Source: an uncultured bacterium
GTDB taxonomy: Bacteria > Verrucomicrobiota > Kiritimatiellia > RFP12 > UBA1067
Direction of reading: 5' to 3'
NCBI GenBank assembly: GCA_900547945.1
Contig: URIT01000159.1
Location: 1 to 6,139, forward strand
Length of the DNA: 6,139 nucleotides
Of the stretch, positions 1-5,997 are shown piece by piece. Position 1 is the stretch's first letter. Every line of letters begins with the position of its first letter. The notes beneath the pieces were generated by a model, which worked only from the letters and a program-made list of their open reading frames with translations, made no database searches and was not told the DNA's origin. The position numbers and the translations under genes were made by a program.

Positions 1-1313
1 ATGTCATACAGCCCCGGTTCCGCCTTCCGCGCGAACGCCGCCGCCCGCCGATGGGCCGTGCGGCGCGCCGCGAGACGGCGGCGAACCGGCGGGGCCAGAC
101 GCAGGAGCAGGACAAGGAGGGGCGGAGCGAGGAACAGCGCGAGCGCGAGGACGAGGTGCGGCAGAAGCGGCTCCGTCGTCGCGCCGCGCGGATCGAGGTC
201 CACGCCGTCGGGCAGCGGAAAGGCGTCCGTCTCGTCCCCCGTCTCGTCGAGGGCGCCGAGCGTCGCCTGGGTACCCGCCTTCACCTGAACGGGAATCGCG
301 TCCGTGCGCACCGTCACATACGCGCGCCGCGCCAGGCTGTAGTAGCTCACCTCCAGGGAGGGGAACTCGACCGTCCCCGCCTTCAGCGCGCGCACGCGCC
401 AGGAGAAGCGGCGCGATGCCGCCAGCGTCTCCGTCTTCAGGGAGGCGTCGCCGAGGCGGAAGACGCCCGTCTTGTTCACGCGCGCCGCGAAGGACGGCGG
501 AATCAGCGCCGAGGCGTCGCGCGCCCCGGCCACGTCGAGCGTGAGGAGAAGCGGATCGCCCGCCGTGCAGACATTCGTATCGAGCGTCGCCGTCACGGTC
601 AAATTCGAGGTGATCGCCCCGCAGTAGGTCGCAGGGCGGTCCGCCATCGGCGGCTCGACGACCTCCAGGACGAGCGGCCGCGTGCGTAGCACGACCTCCT
701 TGAGAGTGGGCACCCGCCCGGCCTGGCCGAAACGGTTGCGGCTCGTCCGCACCCCCGTGATGAGCGGCACCTTCACCGCCACGGGCGCGATCTCGGCGCG
801 TCCCGGCGCCTCGGCACGGTACGCCGCCGTCGTAAAGGAGAACTCCCAGCCGTCCACACCCTCCCGCTCCACACGGCGCACCGCGAACGGGAAACGCTGC
901 GCCCTCGGTCCCAGCGTGCGACCGAAGGCGTCGTCGCCGAACAGCGAGAAGGGATCCGGCATGCCGCCCAGGAGATCGTCCGACACGTAGTTGTTCAGCG
1001 TGTAGGCGGGCACGTTGCGGTTTCGGCTGCGCAGTTCGACCGGCGGCCAGTGCTGGGGATCGGTCGGCGCAAGCACGCGCGGCGTGCCGTCCGGCTCCAG
1101 GAAGGCCGCCTGCACGTGCGGCGGACGCTGGTTCAGAACCGGCGGCACGTCGGCCAGATATCCCTCCAGCGGCGGCAACCAGAGGCGGAACGTGATCGCC
1201 GCCTCCTCCGTCACCACGAGGTTCGTCGCCGTCGCGGCGAGTTCGGCGCGCGGCTCAACTGCCAGCGCCCCCCACGCCACACAGCCCATGATGCACAGCC
1301 CAAACGTCTTCAA
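1..1313 (-). CDS. BatD-like exported membrane-anchored protein, C-terminus cut by window edge
   Basis: About 437 residues are visible with no internal stop found; the stop lies beyond position 1. Residues 1-18 read as a signal peptide (MKTFGLCIMGCVAWGALA, cleavage after ALA). A long beta-rich extracytoplasmic region follows, then a proline-flanked hydrophobic segment at about residues 381-403 and an Arg-rich cytoplasmic tail (RRRLAARR). Segments such as RPATYCGAI, TAGDPLLLTLDVAG and FPSLEVSYYS resemble the repeated immunoglobulin-like units of BatD (oxygen-tolerance family), whose members are exported and carry a C-terminal membrane anchor. BatD normally works with BatA/BatB von Willebrand proteins and a MoxR ATPase; none is visible here, though they could lie past the edge. 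The start is a TTG at 1313 with GGGGG nine bases upstream. The in-frame ATG at 1289 has no ribosome binding site and would remove most of the signal peptide. It is probably the third gene of an operon, 24 bases after the preceding stop. The family call rests on recalled motifs. Confidence 0.72.
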   Translation of the reverse strand, partial: MKTFGLCIMGCVAWGALAVEPRAELAATATNLVVTEEAAITFRLWLPPLEGYLADVPPVLNQRPPHVQAAFLEPDGTPRVLAPTDPQHWPPVELRSRNRNVPAYTLNNYVSDDLLGGMPDPFSLFGDDAFGRTLGPRAQRFPFAVRRVEREGVDGWEFSFTTAAYRAEAPGRAEIAPVAVKVPLITGVRTSRNRFGQAGRVPTLKEVVLRTRPLVLEVVEPPMADRPATYCGAITSNLTVTATLDTNVCTAGDPLLLTLDVAGARDASALIPPSFAARVNKTGVFRLGDASLKTETLAASRRFSWRVRALKAGTVEFPSLEVSYYSLARRAYVTVRTDAIPVQVKAGTQATLGALDETGDETDAFPLPDGVDLDPRGATTEPLLPHLVLALALFLAPPLLVLLLRLAPPVRRRLAARRTAHRRAAAFARKAEPGLYD

Positions 1314-1337
1314 CCTTCAATTCCCCCAATCGGTTGT

Positions 1338-1745
1338 TCACTGGATCACCACGACGGAAACGTTGCGATGGGCGTCCGTCGGCGGGGAAGCGCCGCCGCC
1401 AACGGACCGCGCGGGCGCATTCGTCGTCCCGCCCGCCTCGGCGGCGGCAAGGCCGTCGAGCTGCGAAAGCGCGCGGGCGAGACGTTCCTCGCGCTGGCGC
1501 TGCTGGCGGTTCTCCATCACCGCGATGCCCGCGAGCAGACCGCCCGCGAAGCACAGGAGCGCAAGCAGCGCCACGGAAACGCCGACGAACACCGGATGCG
1601 GCGCGCGCGTCAGGCGCGCCTCGGCCGCCGCATGCGCGCGGGCCGCCGCAAGGCGTTCGCGTTCCACGGCGAGCGCCTCGCGCTCGAGCCGCAGACGCTC
1701 CTCGGCCAGGCTCGCCGTCGATTCCGGTGTCTCGTCCTCGCTCAC
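1338..1745 (-). CDS. Small single-pass membrane protein with coiled coil, function unknown
   Basis: A 135-residue protein I do not recognise. Residues 1-12 are acidic. Residues about 13-45 are a charged Ala/Glu/Arg/Leu heptad-like helix, a likely coiled coil. Residues about 51-76 form one transmembrane segment (PVFVGVSVALLALLCFAGGL). A second charged helix follows at about 78-100 (ENRQQRQREERLARALSQL), and then a Gly/Ala/Pro/Thr-rich tail. The positive residues flanking the membrane segment on both sides leave the topology undecided. The start is GTG at 1745, with GGAGG at 1752-1756 and a six-base spacer. The gene begins 12 bases after the glycoside hydrolase stop and ends 24 bases before the BatD-like start, so it is very likely co-transcribed with both. 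It could be an assembly or scaffold partner of the BatD-like protein, but nothing in the sequence proves this. Confidence 0.8.
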   Translation of the reverse strand: MSEDETPESTASLAEERLRLEREALAVERERLAAARAHAAAEARLTRAPHPVFVGVSVALLALLCFAGGLLAGIAVMENRQQRQREERLARALSQLDGLAAAEAGGTTNAPARSVGGGASPPTDAHRNVSVVVIQ

Positions 1746-1757
1746 CCTTCGCCTCCA

Positions 1758-4346
1758 TTACTTCAGCAGACGGATCTCGTCCGGCGCAAGGCGCAGGACC
1801 CGGCGCGTGCCGCGTTCGTCGAGCGTGACGGTCTGCTCCACGCCCGTCGCGTTCACCACCACGACGGCCCGGCGGCCGTCCTGCGCCGCGTAGGCGTTGC
1901 AGAAGGCGACGGGCCGCTGGAGCGTGCGCGGCGCCTTGCCGCGCGACGTCACCGTGTAGGGCTGCGTGGCGCAGGTCATGCGCGGCGGCTTCACCTGCCG
2001 GCCGAACGCGAGCCAGTCGCGCCCCTCGCCGTGGTAGAGCGCCACCCAGCGCTTCATGAAGGCGTCGTAGGCGCCGCGCCCGGAGAGGACAACCTCCCGC
2101 GTCGATCCGTCCGCGCGCACTTCCTCGACCATGAGCCCGTCGACCCACGCCGTCGCGTCGCCCGCAAGGTGCAGCATGATGCGCAGCGTTTCCACGTCGG
2201 CGGGCACCGTGAAATCGCGCGAGACGCGCTTCCACCCTTCCTCGGGCTTCGGAAACGCGAGCGAACCGCCCGGCGCGCGCGAACCGAGGAAGCAGAAGTT
2301 GACGCCGTTCGGGCGCGACATGTTCCCCGTCTTCAGCCAGCCCGAGAGCCGATAGGTCCCGCCCGCGCGGAACGCCCCGTCGGCGAGGTCGACGTTCTGC
2401 GACACCTGGACGGCGTTCTCGCCCTCCTTCACCTCCAGGCGGATGGCGCGCGCGCCGTCGCGCGTCGTCTCCGCGTCGACGAACATCCGCCCGTTCCACG
2501 CGACGCCGTTGTAGCCGCTCAGCTTGTCCCAGCCCCGGAAGCGCCCCTCGAAGGCGTTCTCGAACGAACCGTTCATGAGCGCGGCGCGCGCGCCGCCGAG
2601 GTCCTTCTCGGACGGCGAGAGGAACGGGATCTGCCCGTCGGCCGCCTCGTGCGCCTGCCAGATGCGGTTGCCGCGACGGGGGTTCGACTGGAAGCACGGC
2701 AGGTCCTCGTGGTAGACGTAGTTGAACACGCTCGCCCACTCGTCCGCATGGCTTTCGCAGTCGCGGTAGTCCTGGATGCCGACGAGGTGGTTGTAGAACT
2801 CGTTCGGCTCCTCCACGCACACGATGGCATCCGGCTGGACCGCGCGCATCGTCTCGCGCATCGTGCGCAGCTGGTCGAGGAAGGCCGCGCTCTTCCACCG
2901 CCCTTCGCCGGGTCCGTGCGGATGGTTCTTCGCCCAGCACGGCGGGTACGCGCCGCCGACGACCTGGTCCACCTGGATCATCTCGCAGCCGAGCTTCGCG
3001 AGCGGAAGGCAGATGTCGCGGTTCCACCAGTCGCGCGTCCACGGGTCGCCGCCGCACAGGCAGGCGCAGTCGCCGCCCCTGAGCCAGAAGGGCGTGCGCA
3101 CGTAGCGCGCGCCGTCGCGGTTGGAGATGGCGTGCGGCGCGGCAATCCGCTCGAAGCGCGCGCGGTCGTCCCACGCGAACGTGCCGTCGGGCCGCTTGTC
3201 GTAGGTCGTCGTCCAGTGGTAGCCGCTCGGCCAGGGGAAGACGTGGGCGCCGAGCGCCTTCAGGTCCGCCGCAAGCCGCGCAAACGCCGCGTCGTCGGGG
3301 ACGACGGGGAAGTAGTCCGGCGTCACCCAGGTGCCGATCTTCTCCCAGCCCCAGACGGCCACCACGAGCGGCGCGGCGGGGAATTCCTTCTTCCAGTAGT
3401 CGCGCATCCACGCGCGGATGCGGTCGGGGTCCTGCAGCCAGTCGCGCGAGAAGCGCACCATCGCGGGCGCGTCGCGCATCCAGGCGGGAATGTCGTCGCG
3501 GTCGCGGAACGGCTTCGTGGCCCATGCCTGCCCCTTCGCCCAGGCGCGGTAGAGGTCGGCCGCGTCGTGCCACGTGCAGGGATCGCCCGGCGTCCCCTCG
3601 AAGCCCCCCGTCACGAGGTCGTACGCCTGCACGACGTCGCCCGTGTCGAAGCCGATGCGGCGGCTCGTCACGAGGAAACCCGCCTTGGTGCGCTCGCCGC
3701 CGAGGTACTTGCAGTGTCCCGCGCCGTCCTCCGCCGCGAAGTAGAGGCCCGCGCGGTCGTCGTAGACCGTCGCGAACTGCGCGGCGAGCGCGCCGGGCTG
3801 CTTCGCGTAGGCCCGCCAGCCGACGCCCTTCGCGCCGGGGTTGTACGTGACGCCGCCCTTCGCCGTGCCGTAGACGAAGCGGTCGTCGCCGGCGTCCGAA
3901 CCGAGGACGGGCGCGACGAGGATGCGCGGGTAGGTCGTCTCCTCCAGCGCCCACCCGTCCGCCATCTTCACGGAGATGCCCCAGCGGACGTAGGCGTCGA
4001 CGCCGCGCACCGTGCAGACGACGGCCTCGACGCCCTCCTTCCGGAAGCCGCCGTAGACGAGCCGCACGCCATCCGCCGCCGGCTCGACGCGGCACGTCGC
4101 CGCATCGGCCGCGCTGACCTCGACGCTCTTCGCGACGTCGTCCGCGCGCGTCGCCTTCAGGTAGAAGAGCGGCATCCGGTCCGTTGCCGGCGCGAGGTCC
4201 GCGCCGTGCGTCGTGACAAGGCGCGAAACCGCGCCCTGCGCGTCCTCCGCAAGCTCAACCGTCAGCGTGCCGCTCTTCACGACCGCCGCCGACGCCGCGC
4301 ACGCGAGCACGCATCCGCCGCCAACCATCAGCAGAGTCCTGACCAT
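1758..4346 (-). CDS. Exported glycoside-hydrolase-like protein, DUF6259 type, with nested carbohydrate-binding-like domain
   Basis: The protein has 862 residues. Residues 1-20 are a signal peptide (cleavage near CAASA); a lipobox-like VLAC ending at Cys16 makes a lipoprotein possible. Residues about 24-280 look like an N-terminal beta-sandwich. A TIM-barrel-like catalytic region starts near 285 with IPAWM and continues through WGWEKIGTWVTPDYFP, WPSGYHW, MIQVDQVVGG (Asp460), VCVEEPNEFY (Glu512/Glu513) and VGIQDYRDCE. Asp460 and one of the two glutamates are candidate catalytic residues, by position at strand ends only. Residues about 591-742, from NGSFE to AWVDGLMVEE, form a jelly-roll module like CBM4/9-type binding domains. 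The barrel-like sequence RWVALYHGEGRDWLAFGR resumes afterwards, followed by a C-terminal beta domain. The pattern matches my recollection of DUF6259 proteins; the substrate is unknown. The start is ATG 4346 with AGGA and GGAAG upstream. It is the first gene of the minus-strand operon. Confidence 0.85.
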   Translation of the reverse strand: MVRTLLMVGGGCVLACAASAAVVKSGTLTVELAEDAQGAVSRLVTTHGADLAPATDRMPLFYLKATRADDVAKSVEVSAADAATCRVEPAADGVRLVYGGFRKEGVEAVVCTVRGVDAYVRWGISVKMADGWALEETTYPRILVAPVLGSDAGDDRFVYGTAKGGVTYNPGAKGVGWRAYAKQPGALAAQFATVYDDRAGLYFAAEDGAGHCKYLGGERTKAGFLVTSRRIGFDTGDVVQAYDLVTGGFEGTPGDPCTWHDAADLYRAWAKGQAWATKPFRDRDDIPAWMRDAPAMVRFSRDWLQDPDRIRAWMRDYWKKEFPAAPLVVAVWGWEKIGTWVTPDYFPVVPDDAAFARLAADLKALGAHVFPWPSGYHWTTTYDKRPDGTFAWDDRARFERIAAPHAISNRDGARYVRTPFWLRGGDCACLCGGDPWTRDWWNRDICLPLAKLGCEMIQVDQVVGGAYPPCWAKNHPHGPGEGRWKSAAFLDQLRTMRETMRAVQPDAIVCVEEPNEFYNHLVGIQDYRDCESHADEWASVFNYVYHEDLPCFQSNPRRGNRIWQAHEAADGQIPFLSPSEKDLGGARAALMNGSFENAFEGRFRGWDKLSGYNGVAWNGRMFVDAETTRDGARAIRLEVKEGENAVQVSQNVDLADGAFRAGGTYRLSGWLKTGNMSRPNGVNFCFLGSRAPGGSLAFPKPEEGWKRVSRDFTVPADVETLRIMLHLAGDATAWVDGLMVEEVRADGSTREVVLSGRGAYDAFMKRWVALYHGEGRDWLAFGRQVKPPRMTCATQPYTVTSRGKAPRTLQRPVAFCNAYAAQDGRRAVVVVNATGVEQTVTLDERGTRRVLRLAPDEIRLLK

Positions 4347-4429
4347 CGTATCCTACTTCCCTTCTCGCCCAACAGGCGTCCAGTGGCAACTTCAACCATG
4401 AACCAAGCCACGTTCACAGCATGGATGAG

Positions 4430-4435
4430 ATTATA
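4430..4435 (-). promoter_or_regulatory. -10 box TATAAT upstream of the glycoside hydrolase operon
   Basis: A perfect TATAAT on the minus strand lies between the rubredoxin terminator and the hydrolase start. It would give a 5' leader of roughly 75 bases. No good TTGACA-like -35 is seen at 16-18 bases, so the promoter may be weak or activator-dependent. The position, in the only intergenic gap ahead of the operon and just after a terminator, supports it. Confidence 0.45.
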
Positions 4436-4463
4436 GCCGAATTCCGTCAGACGGGCATTAGGG

Positions 4464-4497
4464 AAAACGGTCCCGGCCGCCGAGCGGTCGGGACCGT
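4464..4497 (-). terminator. Rho-independent terminator after the rubredoxin gene
   Basis: A perfect 9-bp inverted repeat (ACGGTCCCG at 4467-4475, CGGGACCGT at 4489-4497) continues inward with four more G-C pairs after one mismatched pair, leaving a three-base loop. Reading on the minus strand, TTTT follows directly (4467-4464). It begins about 25 bases past the rubredoxin stop and insulates the downstream hydrolase operon. The plus-strand side has no T-run, so it acts for the minus strand only. Confidence 0.8.
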
Positions 4498-4522
4498 CCC
4501 TCGTGAACCGTCGCCGGTTCGC

Positions 4523-4660
4523 CTACGCCGCCTCGAACTGGTCCTTGCCGACGCCACAGAGCGGGCACGTCCAGTCGGCCGGCAGGTCTTCGAACGCGAC
4601 GTTGTTGTTCTCGGCGGGGTCATAGACGTAGCCGCAGATCTTGCACACGTACTTCTTCAT
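4523..4660 (-). CDS. Rubredoxin, short 45-residue type
   Basis: A small iron protein that carries single electrons in the cytoplasm, commonly in anaerobes, where it serves oxygen- or superoxide-reducing pathways. The four iron ligands are visible: Cys6 and Cys9 in YVCKICGYVYDP, and Cys32 and Cys35 in WTCPLCGVGKDQF. It has 45 residues against about 52-54 usually. The missing part is the loop between DPA and FEDLP, where most rubredoxins carry a G-D...G-I-x-P-G-T stretch. The same shortening is known in the 45-residue rubredoxin of Desulfovibrio desulfuricans. Two adjacent ATGs exist (4663 and 4660). AAAGGAG lies three bases from the first and six from the second, so I prefer 4660, which gives MKKYVC; the longer form adds one Met. 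It has its own promoter (4696-4724) and terminator (4464-4497), so it looks monocistronic. Confidence 0.95.
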   Translation of the reverse strand: MKKYVCKICGYVYDPAENNNVAFEDLPADWTCPLCGVGKDQFEAA

Positions 4661-4695
4661 CATTGTCTCCTTTCAGAAATCTTGCCGTTGCGGAG

Positions 4696-4724
4696 ATTCT
4701 ACTTCATCGTCCCCTGCCTGTCAA
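4696..4724 (-). promoter_or_regulatory. Sigma-70-type promoter of the rubredoxin gene
   Basis: On the minus strand there is a perfect TTGACA (4724-4719), a 17-base spacer and TAGAAT (4701-4696, five of six consensus bases). Predicted transcription starts near 4689, giving a leader of about 29 bases that contains AAAGGAG. This is the best promoter match in the window and suggests strong, factor-independent expression of the rubredoxin. Confidence 0.8.
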
Positions 4725-4841
4725 CCCGGCCAGCGGACCGTTCCCCGCGTCATGCGACGGGAGGGCTGCCGCCTGCCTCGGCCGTCGTCCTGCGATCAGC
4801 GGAGCCTCTTTCTTCCGCTCCTCATGTCCATGTGTTCCTTT

Positions 4842-5321
4842 CTAGGGCGTCCGCGTTTTCCGCTCGTCGCGCTCCTGCTCGACGTCTTCGCCGGCGGCGA
4901 TGGCGTTGCGGCGGTCGCGGCAGATCAGGCCGAACACTTCGAGGCCGATCAGCGACAGGACCGTCGCCGCGATGCCGACCTCGTAGAGGCCGGCGGCGAC
5001 GGCCATGCCGATGCCGGCGGCGACCCAGATGCCCGCCGCCGTCGTGAGGCCGTGGACGGCATGCCGCTGGACCATGATCGCCCCCGCGCCGATGAAGCCG
5101 ATGCCGCTCACGATCTGCGCGGCGACGCGCGAGGGGTCGCCCTGTCCGTCGAAGCCGTAGCGCGAGACGATCAGCATCAGCGCCGCGCCGATCGCCACCA
5201 GCAGATGCGTCCGCATCCCGGCGACCTTGGCGCGGTACTCGCGCTCGGCGCCGATAAGCCCGCCGAGGAACCCGGCCAGCATCAGTCGCAGAATCAAAAC
5301 GCCCGTATCCGGTGTCTGCAT
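4842..5321 (-). CDS. MgtC/SapB-family membrane protein, N-terminal domain only
   Basis: A 159-residue inner-membrane protein. It carries the family signature: a first membrane helix ending GGLIGAEREYR (residues 20-30), then VAGMRTHLLVAIGAAL (33-48), DPSRVAAQIVSGIGFIGAG (62-80, including conserved Asp62) and GLTTAAGIWVAAGIGMAVAAG (91-111). About five hydrophobic segments can be counted, followed by a charged tail from about residue 135. Family members such as Salmonella MgtC are associated with growth under low magnesium and survival in hosts, partly by inhibiting ATP synthase; that role cannot be assumed here. Classical MgtC is longer and has a C-terminal ACT-like cytosolic domain, which is absent. 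The start is ATG 5321 with GAGAGAGGA upstream. It begins 19 bases after the stop of the transposase-like remnant. No convincing terminator separates it from the rubredoxin promoter, so read-through is possible. No magnesium-sensing leader was recognised. Confidence 0.92.
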   Translation of the reverse strand: MQTPDTGVLILRLMLAGFLGGLIGAEREYRAKVAGMRTHLLVAIGAALMLIVSRYGFDGQGDPSRVAAQIVSGIGFIGAGAIMVQRHAVHGLTTAAGIWVAAGIGMAVAAGLYEVGIAATVLSLIGLEVFGLICRDRRNAIAAGEDVEQERDERKTRTP

Positions 5322-5359
5322 GGAATCCTCTCTCCAGTGTTCACTTCCTGTTGGCGCAT

Positions 5360-5365
5360 ATCATA
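5360..5365 (-). promoter_or_regulatory. Possible -10 box (TATGAT) for the MgtC-like gene
   Basis: TATGAT on the minus strand matches five of six consensus bases and sits inside the end of the transposase-like remnant. It would start transcription near 5352, about 30 bases before the MgtC-like ATG. No -35 match is seen at 17 bases. Support comes mainly from position, because the remnant itself is unlikely to drive this gene. Confidence 0.3.
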
Positions 5366-5427
5366 GCAAATCCACGACGCGCACGCCCACCACGCATGAA
5401 CGAAACAAGACATACGTAATTCCATCC

Positions 5428-5487
5428 GCAGGCATTGCCACAGTAGGCCTCTCCATCGAATCGGCCAACGTCGTCGGCTACAATGCC
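5428..5487 (+). pseudogene. Fragment of a secreted-protein leader (ESANVVGY type)
   Basis: Read on the plus strand, this stretch gives AGIATVGLSIESANVVGYNA, which resembles the region around the signal-peptide cleavage site of secreted proteins I associate with Kiritimatiellota. No intact start or complete signal peptide precedes it in frame; the nearest upstream ATG (5397) is in another frame and stops after seven codons. Downstream, the similarity ends near 5488, exactly where the antisense transposase-like sequence begins. This suggests a secreted-protein gene broken by an insertion element that later decayed. The recognition is by motif only. Confidence 0.4.
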
Positions 5488-5802
5488 GGCGCGGTCGAGG
5501 AACCCGCCCGCCTTCGCGAACTGGCTCAGGAGCGCGGCGTGCGCGTTCACGCTCATCTGCGCCTCGTCGTCCCACTTCAGGGCGTAGCCGCCTCCGAGCG
5601 TTTCGATTCCCTGCGCACCTGCGGCCTGTTCTGTGCTATGCTTCTCCATGTCGTTCGTTCTTCCTTTCTTCATTGGTAGCTGAAAGCATGGCACGAACGA
5701 CTTTTCCTTTGCATGGCGGCGCCAGCGGCGGACATCCCGCCGAAACCGCGTTTCACCCAAGCGGTGAAGGCGTCGCACGCTCAAACCCCTGCAAATAAAG
5801 GC

Positions 5803-5826
5803 TGAAGCCGCCTTTTGGCGGCTTCA
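5803..5826 (-). terminator. Strong hairpin, possible minus-strand terminator at the insertion-element end
   Basis: Arms TGAAGCCGCC (5803-5812) and GGCGGCTTCA (5817-5826) pair perfectly over 10 bp around a four-base loop. On the minus strand the stem is followed by AGCCTTTATTTGC, a broken T-rich tract. On the plus strand no T-run follows. It would block transcription entering the transposase-like remnant from outside, as seen near the ends of many insertion sequences. It directly abuts a second small palindrome, AACTG-CGA-CAGTT (5826-5838). Confidence 0.45.
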
Positions 5827-5969
5827 ACTGCGACAGTTAGGATAAATCGACACGTGCTGCCAAGCACGTAGCCAACGCGATGAACCACCCGATTCCCTTG
5901 TCCAGCGTAGGCAAAAAGCCCAAGCGCAAAGTCGGCCCCCATTCCCCGTTCCCCATCCCTCGTTCCACA

Positions 5970-5997
5970 ATTTTACACTTTACATTTTACACTTTAC
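5970..5997. repeat. Perfect two-copy 14-bp tandem repeat, AT-rich
   Basis: ATTTTACACTTTAC occurs twice without a gap (5970-5983 and 5984-5997). Internally it is made of TTTACA-like heptamers. It lies about 45 bases before the plus-strand start at 6041 and differs strongly in composition from the GC-rich surroundings. It could be part of a dispersed intergenic repeat or an upstream promoter/binding element. Confidence 0.85.

Larger units (their letters stand above)
5341..5649 (-). pseudogene. Transposase N-terminal fragment fused in frame to unrelated sequence
   Basis: An open frame of 102 residues from ATG 5649 (in-frame extension to 5784 possible). Residues about 18-53, including GGGYALKWDDEAQMSV and LLSQFAKAGGFLDR, resemble the beginning of DDE transposases of IS1380-like type, which normally continue for several hundred residues; the family assignment is from memory and uncertain. 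After Arg53 (position 5491) the similarity ends and the frame runs through sequence that encodes a different protein fragment on the plus strand (5428-5487). The catalytic region is therefore missing and the product is unlikely to be functional. AAGGA lies about 12 bases before ATG 5649, which is a poor spacing; an earlier ATG (MKKGR) is in frame but has no clear ribosome binding site. Alternatively it could be a small unknown gene. Confidence 0.5.

Noticed and set aside
51..689. Plus-strand 212-codon frame opposite the BatD-like gene
   Set aside because: Extremely Arg-rich composition and no recognisable domain; the minus-strand frame has a signal peptide, membrane anchor and family-like motifs.
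1255..4095. A minus-strand open frame of 946 codons in another phase
   Set aside because: It overlaps the hydrolase and small membrane protein genes in a shifted frame and is Arg/Gly/Ala-rich low-complexity sequence without motifs.
1050..4436. A plus-strand open frame of 1128 codons spanning the hydrolase region
   Set aside because: It is antisense to a clearly conserved hydrolase; the translation is dominated by Arg, Ala, Val and His with no domain pattern, as expected from GC-rich antisense frames.
4725..4841. Possible terminator after the MgtC-like gene
   Set aside because: Only weak stems (for example AGCGGA...TCCGCT) and no T-run on the minus strand, so no terminator is claimed.
4641..5366. 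Plus-strand 241-codon frame opposite the MgtC-like gene
   Set aside because: Antisense shadow of an unmistakable MgtC/SapB sequence; Asp/His/Arg-rich without motifs.
5852..5869. ACGTGCT-GCCA-AGCACGT palindrome as an integron attC-type or phage attachment site
   Set aside because: It is short, has no core-site consensus, and there is no integrase clearly identified nearby.
5970..5997. Start of a CRISPR array
   Set aside because: The two repeats are directly adjacent with no spacers, and only two copies exist.
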